A stretch of DNA of 64,000 bases from an uncultured Fibrobacterota bacterium (lineage in GTDB: Bacteria; Fibrobacterota; Fibrobacteria; Fibrobacterales; Fibrobacteraceae): NCBI GenBank assembly GCA_903876665.1, contig CAIRAY010000183.1:1-64000 (forward strand), in the 5' to 3' direction. Below the pieces are notes generated by a model. That model did no database searches and was not told where the DNA came from. It saw only the letters and a program-made list of their open reading frames with translations. Below, piece by piece: positions 34,409 through 43,142 of this stretch (positions are counted from its first letter, which is position 1; every line of letters begins with the position of its first letter). The translations under genes and the position numbers were made by a program.

Positions 34409-34715
34409 CGTCGATCCCCCGATGTTTAAGAATGGCGGCGAAAATGGTGCGCATGGCTGAATTGACTTGGCGGCCCTTAAAAAGCAGATCGAGGCGGTCA
34501 CGCACAGAAATACCTGAAGCATCACTTGAGGTTTCGGATTTTTCTTGGTCCTCGGCCTCGATCCAAACCGAAGGAATGCCCCACGCAGTAAGGCGCGACG
34601 AAAGATTTGCCCTTAAGGTCATCCCAATACCCAGAAGCACATTGCCTCCAGGACCGGTGATGGGTTGGGCGAGCACCATTCCATCCTGAATTTCAGAAAC
34701 AGGAACTTTCTTCAT
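34395..34715 (-). CDS. Small protein resembling the N-terminal module of HD-GYP proteins
   Basis: A 106-aa protein. The first 55 residues (VSEIQDGMVLAQPITGPGGN, LLGIGMTLRANL, WGIPSVWIEAED) resemble the short module that precedes HD-GYP phosphodiesterase domains. The rest has no recognised domain. It overlaps the HDOD gene, suggesting the two parts work together as separate polypeptides. Confidence 0.6.
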   Translation of the reverse strand: MKKVPVSEIQDGMVLAQPITGPGGNVLLGIGMTLRANLSSRLTAWGIPSVWIEAEDQEKSETSSDASGISVRDRLDLLFKGRQVNSAMRTIFAAILKHRGIDDGPA

Positions 34716-34754
34716 GGGTCTTCTATTTTTCCTAGGGAATTCCTCAAAAATGTA

Positions 34755-34760
34755 TATAAT
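34755..34760 (+). promoter_or_regulatory. Candidate -10 box of the PilZ gene
   Basis: A perfect TATAAT 29 nt before the chosen ATG at 34790. A matching -35 box at the usual distance is not evident, so it is only a candidate in the divergent gap 34716-34789. Confidence 0.4.
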
Positions 34761-34789
34761 TTGAAGGATTGGTACCGATAGGATCGATA

Positions 34790-35932
34790 ATGGTTTTCAA
34801 TTCTGAAAAAATGAGCCGAATATTTCAATTTTATGTGCTGTTCCTGGTGGGAGCAACTTCGTCGGTACACAGTGCGCAGTCCGCTGATTTTTTTAGCTCC
34901 ATCAAATACACTTTTTCGAAAGGTGCCGATCCCGAAGTAGTCTTGGGCATTGCATTGGTTGCCTTAGTCTTGATCGGCGTTCTGGTGTTGAACGAAATCC
35001 GCAAGGCCGATGGCCGAGAAAAGGCCAGGGCGAAAATCAGCTGGGATGTTTTTTACGCCAAGGCCGCGAGCTACAAATTGACACCAGTCGAGATCAAGGT
35101 CCTGGAATCGATGGTGGTGGAGTCCCGCATCACCAATGCCGACTCCATTTTAAGTTCTGCCCATGTTTTTGAGAATGCCCGGGACGAGGTCTATCGCAAT
35201 GCCGGAGGGGTCAATCAATTTTCCGAACACGATCTTCAGGCCTTCCGCGAGCTCCGTAGCCGTCTTGGATTCAGCCCCCTTCCGGTGGAAACCCCCTTCG
35301 TTTCGAGCCGGCAATTTGCTCCGGGTCTTCGTGTCATTGTCGAAGTTCCCGAAGCAGGGGTCGCCAGCGCGACCATGATCCGGAATGTGGATGAAAAAAC
35401 CTGGTCCACCGAAAACCCCTTCGAAGGGAATCTTGGGGTGCACGCCGGCCAGCCGGCCAAGCTTTCTATGACCCGCGGGGGCGACGCGGAGTACACCATT
35501 GATACTGAGATATTGCAGGTCAAGGATCTTTTCATCAGCTTTAAGCATACCCGGCATCTTTCCCGACGCCAATTGCGGAATTGGGTCCGTGTCGATGTAA
35601 GCATTCCGGGCGTGGTTTCGGTCAAAGATGCCGAGTCGGGCCTGCTGAGCCCCCCCATCAAGGGGCGGATTGCCGATTTGTCCGGCGGTGGTATGGCCAT
35701 GCGGCTCCCTTCGGCTTTGCCTGTCGGGTCGCGGATGCTGATGGATTTTCAGCTCAACGAGACCCCTATAATTGGCATGGAAGTCGAAGTCATCCGTGTC
35801 GTTCCTCTCAAGAACGCCGAGGAGCTGATCCATGTGCACTCTTTGTCCTTCAAAGATGTACAGCGCCCCGTCCAGGAGCGGATCGTACGGTTTGTTTTTG
35901 AGAAACAGCGTCAGGAAGCTCAATTGCACTGA
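34790..35932 (+). CDS. Membrane protein with C-terminal PilZ (c-di-GMP receptor) domain
   Basis: A 380-aa protein with a signal-like N-terminus, a TM helix (VVLGIALVALVLIGVLVL), a cytoplasmic helical region and a YcgR-N-like domain (LRVIVEVPEAGVASATMIRN). The C-terminal PilZ domain has the c-di-GMP motifs RRQLRNWVR (RxxxR) and DLSGGG (DxSxxG). ATG 34790 has AGGA 6 nt upstream and is preferred to TTG 34769. It sits just upstream of pilM, so a role in pilus control is plausible but inferred from context. Confidence 0.85.
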   Translation: MVFNSEKMSRIFQFYVLFLVGATSSVHSAQSADFFSSIKYTFSKGADPEVVLGIALVALVLIGVLVLNEIRKADGREKARAKISWDVFYAKAASYKLTPVEIKVLESMVVESRITNADSILSSAHVFENARDEVYRNAGGVNQFSEHDLQAFRELRSRLGFSPLPVETPFVSSRQFAPGLRVIVEVPEAGVASATMIRNVDEKTWSTENPFEGNLGVHAGQPAKLSMTRGGDAEYTIDTEILQVKDLFISFKHTRHLSRRQLRNWVRVDVSIPGVVSVKDAESGLLSPPIKGRIADLSGGGMAMRLPSALPVGSRMLMDFQLNETPIIGMEVEVIRVVPLKNAEELIHVHSLSFKDVQRPVQERIVRFVFEKQRQEAQLH

Positions 35933-35997
35933 CCTAAAGTCCGTAGGCCCGGCTTTTCTAAGTTCTTGAAAAATATGGCCTTAAGTGAAATTTAGGC

Positions 35998-36026
35998 TTG
36001 ACAGTCCGATTTAGGGAAAGTAAACT
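35998..36026 (+). promoter_or_regulatory. pilM operon promoter with nearly no leader
   Basis: Perfect TTGACA (35998-36003), a 17-bp spacer and TAAACT (36021-36026). The ATG is at 36036, so the expected start near 36033 leaves 0-3 nt of leader and no room for a Shine-Dalgarno. Confidence 0.7.
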
Positions 36027-36035
36027 TATCCCTAT

Positions 36036-37127
36036 ATGTCTTTTAGTGACTTGATTGGTCGGATTAAGGGCGAAGTCTTAGTGACTGGTGTCGATGTTGG
36101 ACATTCCTCCATTAAGTTTGCCCAGGTTGAACACAAACGAAGTGAAAAGCGTCTCATTGCCGTTGACGTTGAATATTTACCTGCGAAAACGATCGAGGAC
36201 AACGAGGTGCGGGAGCCCAAGGCTCTTCAAGATGCTTTGACGAGGCTCATGCAGCGGCGATTCCCTGATGGAATCCAGGGCGAGATTGTTCTGGGTATCA
36301 ATTGGTCGAATGGCATTTTGGCAGACCGGGTAAGCCTTCGCAAACAAAGTGACGACACCAATGAAGCCTTCATCCTCGAAGAAGCCGGCAAGCGTCCTCC
36401 CTTCAATGAAGACGGCGTTAATCTGGACTATGAAATTTTAAGTGAGACCGCCCAGGGCGACCAGGACGTCTTGATTGTTGCCGCCAAGGGCGCAGGCCTG
36501 AGTGCCTGGGTGAATTTGTTCAAGCCAGTGGAGATCATTCCCTCCATTCTTGAAGTCGACGCCTTTGCCGCGGTTAATATTTTCCTTCTGTCTTCCACCG
36601 AAGATGAACTCAAACAAACTGTGGCCATTTTGAATATTGGCGACAAGCGTACTCATATTTCCATTGTGCGCAACGGGCTTTTTCATTCCACCCGCACCGT
36701 TCAAAACGCCTCCGTAGATACCTTTTTAAGCCAGATGAGTCGTCGTATTGGTCTAGACTCAGAAATGGTTGGCAAAATTCTTCGGGAGGAATCCACCGAA
36801 CCCTACGACAACGACCTTTTTAATCAAGCGTTGGAGTTTGCGGCAGATGAATTTGCGGTTTCCTTGGAACTGGCTCTGCGGTATTTCACCTCTTCAGAAA
36901 ACCAGGAACGGGTGCAAAAACTGATTTTGGTTGGTGGTGGTGCTGGAATCAGTGGTCTTACCGGATTTTTGACCAGTAAACTCGCAATCGAGACGGTTTG
37001 TTTTGAATCTGCCAAAGTACAAGCGGCTTTGCATGTGGACCAATCCATTTTCGGTGCCTCCGGCATGACCCAGGATGCTTTGAATACATTGGTTACCGCT
37101 ATTGGCCTCGCAACGAGGAAGCCTTGA
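36036..37127 (+). CDS. pilM: Type IV pilus assembly protein PilM
   Basis: Cytoplasmic actin-like protein that binds the PilN N-terminus and links the pilus alignment complex to the motor. The 363-aa length is typical. Visible motifs are VTGVDVGHSSIKFAQVE (phosphate 1, about 16-32), EVDAFAAVNIFLL, VAILNIGDKRTHISIVRNG and LILVGGGAGISGL. First gene of pilM-N-O-P-Q with a strong promoter and apparently leaderless start. Confidence 0.95.
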   Translation: MSFSDLIGRIKGEVLVTGVDVGHSSIKFAQVEHKRSEKRLIAVDVEYLPAKTIEDNEVREPKALQDALTRLMQRRFPDGIQGEIVLGINWSNGILADRVSLRKQSDDTNEAFILEEAGKRPPFNEDGVNLDYEILSETAQGDQDVLIVAAKGAGLSAWVNLFKPVEIIPSILEVDAFAAVNIFLLSSTEDELKQTVAILNIGDKRTHISIVRNGLFHSTRTVQNASVDTFLSQMSRRIGLDSEMVGKILREESTEPYDNDLFNQALEFAADEFAVSLELALRYFTSSENQERVQKLILVGGGAGISGLTGFLTSKLAIETVCFESAKVQAALHVDQSIFGASGMTQDALNTLVTAIGLATRKP

Positions 37128-37128
37128 A

Positions 37129-37722
37129 ATGAGCATGAAGCTTCTTGAAATCAATCTGCTCCCCGCCGAGTTCCGCAAAGTAAAAACGGACTTGGGCTGG
37201 ATTGTCGATCGCAGAGTTCTTTGGCCCACAATGCTGATGCTGGTGACCGCATTTGGCGCCTTTCTGGTCTACCTCCATGTGCGGGATACGATTTCTAGCC
37301 TAACGGATCAATTGGAAACCACAAAGGTCGAGATCCAGCAGGGTCAACCTATCCTGGATAAAATTACCGAGCTGGACAAAAAATTGAGCATCATTGGTCA
37401 AAAGAACAAAGCACTGAAGTCCATTCAAGTCAGCAAAAAACGCTGGGTGATTTTGTTCGAAAACATTTCCTCCGTATTGCCTCCCAATATGTGGGTGTTG
37501 AGCTTGAACGAAGAGGCGGGCGACATTCTTGAAATTAAGGGAACGACTTTTGATTTCTCCGAAGTTGCGGAATACATGGTCAGTCTAGAGCGTCAGGTCA
37601 GTTTCACGAATGTAACTCTGGTGACGATCCTCAGTCAAAAAGTGGGCGCAGACGATGCCTACAGCTTTACCCTGAAGTGTTCCATCAACCCGGATCTGGG
37701 TATGGAGGGGCAGGCGAAATGA
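37129..37722 (+). CDS. pilN: Type IV pilus assembly protein PilN
   Basis: Inner-membrane alignment-subcomplex protein of 197 aa. The N-terminus has the PilM-binding motif LLEINLLPAEFRK. It then has one TM helix (LMLVTAFGAFLVYLHV) and a periplasmic coiled-coil/ferredoxin-like part. ATG 37129 has GAGGAA 8 nt upstream and lies 1 nt after the pilM stop. It overlaps pilO by 4 nt. Confidence 0.93.
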   Translation: MSMKLLEINLLPAEFRKVKTDLGWIVDRRVLWPTMLMLVTAFGAFLVYLHVRDTISSLTDQLETTKVEIQQGQPILDKITELDKKLSIIGQKNKALKSIQVSKKRWVILFENISSVLPPNMWVLSLNEEAGDILEIKGTTFDFSEVAEYMVSLERQVSFTNVTLVTILSQKVGADDAYSFTLKCSINPDLGMEGQAK

Positions 37723-38318
37723 ATAAACTTGATCTAAAAAATCCGCGAAACGCCTATGCCGTCATGGTCGTCATGGTGGTTCTCGCCGGCCTCTATTTTG
37801 GATACGACATGTTCTGGGTTCCCAATGCGGACGAAACCCAGCGCCTTGAGGCCGAACTGAAGGATAGTCAGGCCAAGCTCGACAAAATCAATATTCAAAA
37901 AAAGCGGGTCTCCCGCCTCGAAAAGGACTTGGCTAGCGCAGAAAAGGAATTTGAGCGTCTCAAGGAAATGTTCCCTGAAGAAGAAAAAGTTCCACTGCGC
38001 CTCCAAGATCTCTATGCCGTTATTCGCTCTTCGGGCGTTCAAATCATCAAGTTCAACCCGGAAGGGCGTACCGAGCAGGAATATTATGTGGAAAACAAGT
38101 ATTCCCTTTCGGTGAATGCGGGTTATCATATGCTGGGTAATTTGTTTGCAGAAGTCGCCAACTTTACCTATCCGACCTCCATTAAGGATTTAAGAATTGG
38201 GCGCTATGCGGGAATCGATGCTGAAATCAAGAAGGCCACCATGCACGGATGGATTCCAATAACGACATCGGTTTCTTTCAATTTGACAACGTTCACTTCC
38301 CGGAACCTGAGCAAATGA
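37719..38318 (+). CDS. pilO: Type IV pilus assembly protein PilO
   Basis: Periplasmic partner of PilN, 199 aa. It has one N-terminal TM helix (YAVMVVMVVLAGLYFGY), a long coiled coil (about 40-85) and a small alpha/beta domain with YSLSVNAGYHMLGNLFAEVA typical of PilO. The ATG overlaps the pilN stop as ATGA, and the stop overlaps the next start the same way. Confidence 0.9.
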   Translation: MNKLDLKNPRNAYAVMVVMVVLAGLYFGYDMFWVPNADETQRLEAELKDSQAKLDKINIQKKRVSRLEKDLASAEKEFERLKEMFPEEEKVPLRLQDLYAVIRSSGVQIIKFNPEGRTEQEYYVENKYSLSVNAGYHMLGNLFAEVANFTYPTSIKDLRIGRYAGIDAEIKKATMHGWIPITTSVSFNLTTFTSRNLSK

Positions 38319-40054
38319 ATCGATTTCGACTGTTGATTCTTTGGTGCCTTGTGGGCTTTGCCACAGTGTCCGCTACTGCGGCGGAACTTCGCGATGTCTC
38401 TCTGAAGTGCAAGGGGCCGGACTGCTTTTTGTTGTTCCAGTTTGACCCCGCAGGTGGGTTGCCGTCCTACTATCAGAAGTTCGATGGGGCGCGTCGGGTT
38501 CTTAAAATCGCTTTTTCGACAACCAATATCAAAATTCCAGCCGGTTCTTGGGTTATGCAGGCTGATGCATCCGGTATCAAAAGCGTGAATCTGAAAACAG
38601 AAACGACTGCCCGTGGTGTTCCTCTTCTTGTCTTTGAATGGAACGTCGGCCCCGATATTTCTTCCGACAAAAATCCAGTTCTTCTGGAGGACGGTGGCCG
38701 TTTCAAAATGAAGTTCACATCCAAGTCCAATCCCAAGCCTTGGTCTTTGAGTGCGATTTCCAAGGCTGCAGTCCAATCAGCAAAAGTGAAAAAGCCTGAG
38801 CCGAAAAAGGTCGAAGAGAAGAAACCCGAAGAGAAAAAGCCTGAGGCCAAAAAGGTAGAGGCCAAGCCCATCGTTCCCGAAAAGTCATCGGTCGTTGTCG
38901 CTCCTGTTCCTTTACCCGAGGTTAAGACGGATGCTCCCAGCACCAAAGGGGTTGCATTGCCCCCAGGTCTTGAGGAAGTGTCTTGGATTCGGGGTTATGG
39001 CCAGGAGCAGCTGGTGATTCGTTTTGAAGGGGATGCTCCGGCTATTTTGCGCCAGACGGATTCCATGCTCGTCTTCCCTCTTCCCAAGGCACTCAAAATT
39101 CAGCCCCCCATTGTGGCTTTCGGATCTTCTTTGGTGCGCGATATTCGCCTGGTCAAGGCTTCTCTTTCGGGTTTAGAGCTGGTCGTCCGACTCAAGGGAG
39201 TCCCTGTTCAGATGATCCGCCGAGGTTCCAGGTTTTGCTTGCAAGCCAGCGTCACCACCCCTCCGGGAATTGATTCTTGGACCGTTCTTGCCACTGGAGC
39301 CAAGCATCAGGTCTTCAATGTTTCCTCTTCGGATGATGAAATGGAAAGCCTGGATCAATTTGCCCAGGGTTTCGTTAAAGCCTCCTCTCCGGCCATTCAG
39401 ACATTCAAGCTCAAGAAGGGAACCCGCGACTTGATCGTGGTTGAAGAAGCCGTGATTCTGCGGGATTCTCCGAGCGAAACGGGCAAACAGCTTCGCCAGC
39501 TGAAGTTTGGGGATCGACTGGTCAATATGGAGCAGGCCAAGTTGTATTTTAAAGTAAAATCGGGCGAGGTCACGGGATATGTCAATCGACGCATGGTTGC
39601 CTATCAGGATGAATTAAGTCATCTGCAGAGCGAAAAATTGCAACAGCTCAGTCTTGCCCAAAAGGAAAGCCAAAAAGCCGCTTTAGCTTCGGGAGCCACT
39701 CCCGCTGGCGATTCGCTGGATGTGACCTTCGATGAGCCCGATCAAGACCGGATTACCTACTCATCCTTTGGGCGGCGCGATCCATTTGTGGAGCTTAAAG
39801 GTGTGGTTAATGAAGGAATCAACATTGACGGGGTGGAACTGGTCGGTATTATTTGGGAAGCTGAAATCCCCATGGTTTTGCTTACCGACACCAGAAATCC
39901 CGGGGTCTCCTACACACTTAAGGAAGGCGACTCCATTCTCAACGGAAAAGTCCTGAAGATTACTCAGGACGAGGTTCTCTTTCTGATCAATGAATTTGGC
40001 ATCAGCCGCCGTTACACCATGAGCTTGCCCGATAAATACGGGGGTAAAAAGTGA
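38315..40054 (+). CDS. pilP: AMIN-SH3-PilP fusion, pilus secretin-linking protein
   Basis: A 579-aa protein, far longer than the usual PilP of about 170 aa. After signal peptide RFRLLILWCLVGFATVSATA there is an AMIN-like domain, a Lys/Glu/Pro linker with KKPEEK-type repeats (about 175-205) and a second AMIN-like domain (about 225-330). An SH3-like domain follows (VVEEAVILRDSPSETGKQLR, about 390-440). The C-terminal PilP-like domain has SSFGRRDPFVEL, ELVGIIW and EGDSILNGKVLKITQDEVLF. AMIN domains normally sit on PilQ, and the PilQ here has none, so they appear to have moved to PilP. Confidence 0.82.
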   Translation: MNRFRLLILWCLVGFATVSATAAELRDVSLKCKGPDCFLLFQFDPAGGLPSYYQKFDGARRVLKIAFSTTNIKIPAGSWVMQADASGIKSVNLKTETTARGVPLLVFEWNVGPDISSDKNPVLLEDGGRFKMKFTSKSNPKPWSLSAISKAAVQSAKVKKPEPKKVEEKKPEEKKPEAKKVEAKPIVPEKSSVVVAPVPLPEVKTDAPSTKGVALPPGLEEVSWIRGYGQEQLVIRFEGDAPAILRQTDSMLVFPLPKALKIQPPIVAFGSSLVRDIRLVKASLSGLELVVRLKGVPVQMIRRGSRFCLQASVTTPPGIDSWTVLATGAKHQVFNVSSSDDEMESLDQFAQGFVKASSPAIQTFKLKKGTRDLIVVEEAVILRDSPSETGKQLRQLKFGDRLVNMEQAKLYFKVKSGEVTGYVNRRMVAYQDELSHLQSEKLQQLSLAQKESQKAALASGATPAGDSLDVTFDEPDQDRITYSSFGRRDPFVELKGVVNEGINIDGVELVGIIWEAEIPMVLLTDTRNPGVSYTLKEGDSILNGKVLKITQDEVLFLINEFGISRRYTMSLPDKYGGKK

Positions 40055-41568
40055 AAAAGTCAGTCCTCATAGTCCTAGCCGGGTTATTCCTTTGCTTTGG
40101 CTCCTTGTTCGCCCAAGTCAATAAAGCGACGTTGCCTTCCAATGTTGCGGGGCAAGGGAATTCGCGCTTCTACGACTTTAATTTTGTCTCCACCGATATT
40201 TCGGCCGTATTGCAGGCTTTTGCAGTAACTGCGGGAGTCGATATCGTTCCTGTTCCCGAGGTAAATGGAATAAAAGTGGACCTGAAAATTACCAAGAAAA
40301 CTTGGCAGGAAGCTCTTGACATCCTTTGTGAAACCTACGATCTGACCTGGATTATTGAAGACAAATATGTGAGTATTCAGCGCACCTCGAGTTGGCAGGC
40401 CAAGCAGTTAAAGAATGCCGAGAAAAAAGAACAGAACGAACAAGTGGCTCCTTTGGTGCGCAAAAATTTTCAGGTTCGCCATGCCAAAGCATCCGAACTG
40501 GTTACCGTTCTACAAAACATGACCTCGCCACGCGGTCGGATTACCGTGGTGGACCGGAACAACGCCATTATTGTCTACGATACGGAAATGCGCATTGTCC
40601 AAATGGGAAAAGCCTTGTCCGAACTCGATGTGGAGACCCAGCAGATCGTGATCACAGCCAAACTGGTTGTGATTGATAGCAAGGTGGCCCGGGAACTTGG
40701 TGTGGACTGGTCTGCAAAAGCAGGTTCCGGAAGTTTGACCACAGCCAGCAAGGGTCTGCCAGCCGAAGGCCAACTCTATGACTCCCGCAATCAAATTGCC
40801 ATGCAATCCACACCCATGAAGGGAAATTTAACCGGAGCCGGCCAAACCATCACCATGAGTCTTTTGGACAACAACTTGGGGATCGGCATTTATAATCTGA
40901 TTGGTGATGGAAAGGGCGAAATTCTGGCCAGTCCACAGATTTCGACCCTGGACCATACCGAAGCCCGTATCTTTATGGGTGACAAAATTTCCCTGCGCGT
41001 GATTGATGCAACTGGCCAGTCCTCGACTCAGCTGGTGGAGTCCGGAATCAAACTGACGGTCACGCCCCATATCACGGGTGACAACCGCATTCTGATGGAC
41101 CTGAAGCCCGAGAATAATTCCTATTCCTACGACGACAAGGGACAACCCATTATCTCCACGCAGGAAGCCCAAACCAAAGTCGTGGTGGCTGATGGTGAAA
41201 CCGTGGTCATCGGTGGCTTGACCAACAATGTAGAGACGGAATCCGAGACCGGAATTCCATTTTTGAAGGACATCCCTATCTTTGGATACCTCTTCAAGTA
41301 CTACAAGAAGGAAGTGACCAAGAAGGACCTGATTATTTTCGTGACTCCTCGAATCCAGCGCAATCAATTTAAGGAAATCCAGGATTTAGGAGATGCTGAA
41401 GCGGTGGTTGAGCCATTGACGAATGCTTCTCCTGCTCTGGCCCCCGTGGCCAGTCCCGCACCCGCTGCAGTGGTAGTTCCTCAGGCAAGTCCAACACCGC
41501 CCGCAGGCGCAGTTCCAGTCGTTCCTCCGCCCGCAGCTTCTGAGCCTCCAGCGGAAGAATGGAAATAA
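40051..41568 (+). CDS. pilQ: Type IV pilus secretin PilQ, without AMIN domains
   Basis: Forms the outer-membrane pore for the pilus. The 505-aa protein starts at GTG 40051, overlapping pilP by 4 nt. It has a signal peptide ending SLFAQ and an STN-type N-domain (YDFNFVSTDISAVLQAFA). A secretin N1 module (QVRHAKASELVTVLQNM) and the secretin core follow (GEILASPQISTLDHTEARIF, VVVADGETVVIGGL, GIPFLKDIPIFGYLF, DLIIFVTPRI). The tail is Pro/Ala-rich. It is shorter than proteobacterial PilQ because AMIN repeats are absent. Confidence 0.93.
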   Translation: MKKSVLIVLAGLFLCFGSLFAQVNKATLPSNVAGQGNSRFYDFNFVSTDISAVLQAFAVTAGVDIVPVPEVNGIKVDLKITKKTWQEALDILCETYDLTWIIEDKYVSIQRTSSWQAKQLKNAEKKEQNEQVAPLVRKNFQVRHAKASELVTVLQNMTSPRGRITVVDRNNAIIVYDTEMRIVQMGKALSELDVETQQIVITAKLVVIDSKVARELGVDWSAKAGSGSLTTASKGLPAEGQLYDSRNQIAMQSTPMKGNLTGAGQTITMSLLDNNLGIGIYNLIGDGKGEILASPQISTLDHTEARIFMGDKISLRVIDATGQSSTQLVESGIKLTVTPHITGDNRILMDLKPENNSYSYDDKGQPIISTQEAQTKVVVADGETVVIGGLTNNVETESETGIPFLKDIPIFGYLFKYYKKEVTKKDLIIFVTPRIQRNQFKEIQDLGDAEAVVEPLTNASPALAPVASPAPAAVVVPQASPTPPAGAVPVVPPPAASEPPAEEWK

Positions 41569-41582
41569 AGCGGCGAATTTTA

Positions 41583-42593
41583 TTAGAGTGAATTTAGATG
41601 CGAGGTCTTGCAGTGTTGCAGGGCCTCGCATTGTAGCTTCCAGACCAGGGGTGCATTGTCAGATCGTAGCCAACTGAGATAGGACGAGCCTAGGTAGGAC
41701 CATGCGAAAATGTTGCGTATGCCAGCCTCGAAGGCTGCCCGCGTAGCTTCCACCACAGCATTTTCCGTTCCGGCAACGATGTGGTAGTTCTTGATCCACA
41801 TCTGGGCTTCCTTGCCGTGTTGTTTGGCGATGGCAAAGGTTTTCGCAGAGACTTCCGCGTAGGTCACGGGAACGGATTCGATGGGCGTATTTTTCTCCCA
41901 ATAGGGGTCTGAGCCAATCTCATGGACAGAGGGAATGCGGGCCACCCGATCCCAATCATCGAGTCCTGCCGGAAACCATGGAGGAAGCATGCACACGGAA
42001 TTCCGCTTGCCGAGTTTTTCAACGGCTTGGGTCATTTCGGTCAAGAAATCAATGAGGCTGTCTTCACGGAAAATTTTGACTTCTTGGTCAAACTGGGTGG
42101 GCATTGCCTTGCCAAACCGCGTTGCAAATAAATCCATGCAGGTCGCACAACGGCAGTTCCAGACCTGGTCCACGCCTTTGGTGAAGTCGAAGTGGGGCTC
42201 ATCCCAAAAAATGGTCTCCACCTGGGTCGCACAGACCAGCGCAATCCATTTGTGCATGTATTCGCGAAACTTGGGATGGTTGGGACAGGCTGCAACCCGG
42301 GGAACGCCATCGCTTCCAACCTGCGCCAGGGAGTGGTCCCGGGCAGAGAGCTCCGAATAGGCCTCCCCGCCAAACACGCGCCCAACACCCCAGGGATTCA
42401 CATAAACCTTAAGCCCCAGGGAATGGCTGATAGAAATAATTTCGGACATGGTATCGGCATAATAATGGGAGTCTTCCTCGGACCAGGTGTGCAGCACATG
42501 GGTAAAACCCGCTGCCACGATCCGCTCCATATCCAATTTGACCCATTCCGGATTGCGGACGCCAAAATAAGCGATCCCAGATTTAAACGACAT
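41583..42593 (-). CDS. Uncharacterised TIM-barrel, glycoside-hydrolase-like protein
   Basis: A 336-aa cytoplasmic protein. The pattern of strands and acidic residues (IAYFGVRNPEW, THVLHTWSEED, LKVYVNPWGVG, VETIFWDEPHFDF) resembles TIM-barrel glycoside hydrolase relatives. A CxCxxC cluster (WNCRCATCMDLF) follows the FWDEPHF motif. There is no signal peptide, so if it is an enzyme it is intracellular. A good GAGGT ribosome site precedes the ATG. It lies 9 nt after another unknown minus-strand gene; the pair may be an operon. Confidence 0.6.
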   Translation of the reverse strand: MSFKSGIAYFGVRNPEWVKLDMERIVAAGFTHVLHTWSEEDSHYYADTMSEIISISHSLGLKVYVNPWGVGRVFGGEAYSELSARDHSLAQVGSDGVPRVAACPNHPKFREYMHKWIALVCATQVETIFWDEPHFDFTKGVDQVWNCRCATCMDLFATRFGKAMPTQFDQEVKIFREDSLIDFLTEMTQAVEKLGKRNSVCMLPPWFPAGLDDWDRVARIPSVHEIGSDPYWEKNTPIESVPVTYAEVSAKTFAIAKQHGKEAQMWIKNYHIVAGTENAVVEATRAAFEAGIRNIFAWSYLGSSYLSWLRSDNAPLVWKLQCEALQHCKTSHLNSL

Positions 42594-42602
42594 GAGATGA
42601 CC

Positions 42603-43142
42603 TCAATTACTGCGGCTACGTGACCATTGGGGAGTGGGGGCCTGAAGAAAAACATGGGACAAAACGTCTTCCCAGTCTGCTTTGATCACGGGCTTCCGCA
42701 CCAAGAACGCGTGCTGCATGTCGTCGGGTAGCCAGGACCGGTCGTCGATCAGTTCAATGACCCAGGTCTCAGGAACGCAGGCACGGATTTTTTCGCCAAA
42801 GGCGGTAATGCGCTTGTCTGGGGCGCCGTGGTCAAGTACAATCAGGACGGGGGGAATGCCATGAGCCAAAGGAATGGAAATGGATGCTTCTGCCTCGTCC
42901 AGGCTTGCGCAGGTATAAATGGTGCTGTCACAGGAAACTTCGCTGCGCAAAATCCACTGCATGGTCCAACGGGCAAGCTCGTCAATGCGGCTGCTCGAAT
43001 CAGGAGCGATGAAAAAGATATGTCCCACGGAGATAAAAGGTACTTTAATGCGAGCATGCTCCAAAGCCCGAATCGCATATTCCCTGACTTGGGTGAATTT
43101 AATTTCATCGAAAGGCTCCTTCGTCCCCTTGGTCAGGGGCAT
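42603..43142 (-). CDS. Conserved-looking protein of unknown function, start uncertain
   Basis: From the ATG at 43142 the product is 179 aa; the frame stays open to 43250. Composition looks genuine (IKVPFISVGHIFFIAPD, ARWTMQWILRSEVSCDS, IPPVLIVLDHGAPDKRI), but no family is recognised. The 5' part overlaps the opposite-strand thiL start by up to 87 nt. A GTG near 43027 would avoid the overlap at the cost of the N-terminal residues. Ribosome sites are weak at all candidates. Confidence 0.5.
   Translation of the reverse strand: MPLTKGTKEPFDEIKFTQVREYAIRALEHARIKVPFISVGHIFFIAPDSSSRIDELARWTMQWILRSEVSCDSTIYTCASLDEAEASISIPLAHGIPPVLIVLDHGAPDKRITAFGEKIRACVPETWVIELIDDRSWLPDDMQHAFLVRKPVIKADWEDVLSHVFLQAPTPQWSRSRSN

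Noticed and set aside
38800-38870. Tandem DNA repeat in the PilP fusion.
   Set aside because: The short KKPEEK-type units reflect a low-complexity charged linker, not an independent repeat element.
41597-41631. Terminator hairpin ATGCGAGG/CCTCGCAT after pilQ.
   Set aside because: It lies inside the 3' coding part of the minus-strand gene and has no T-run on either side; recorded only as a possible coincidence.
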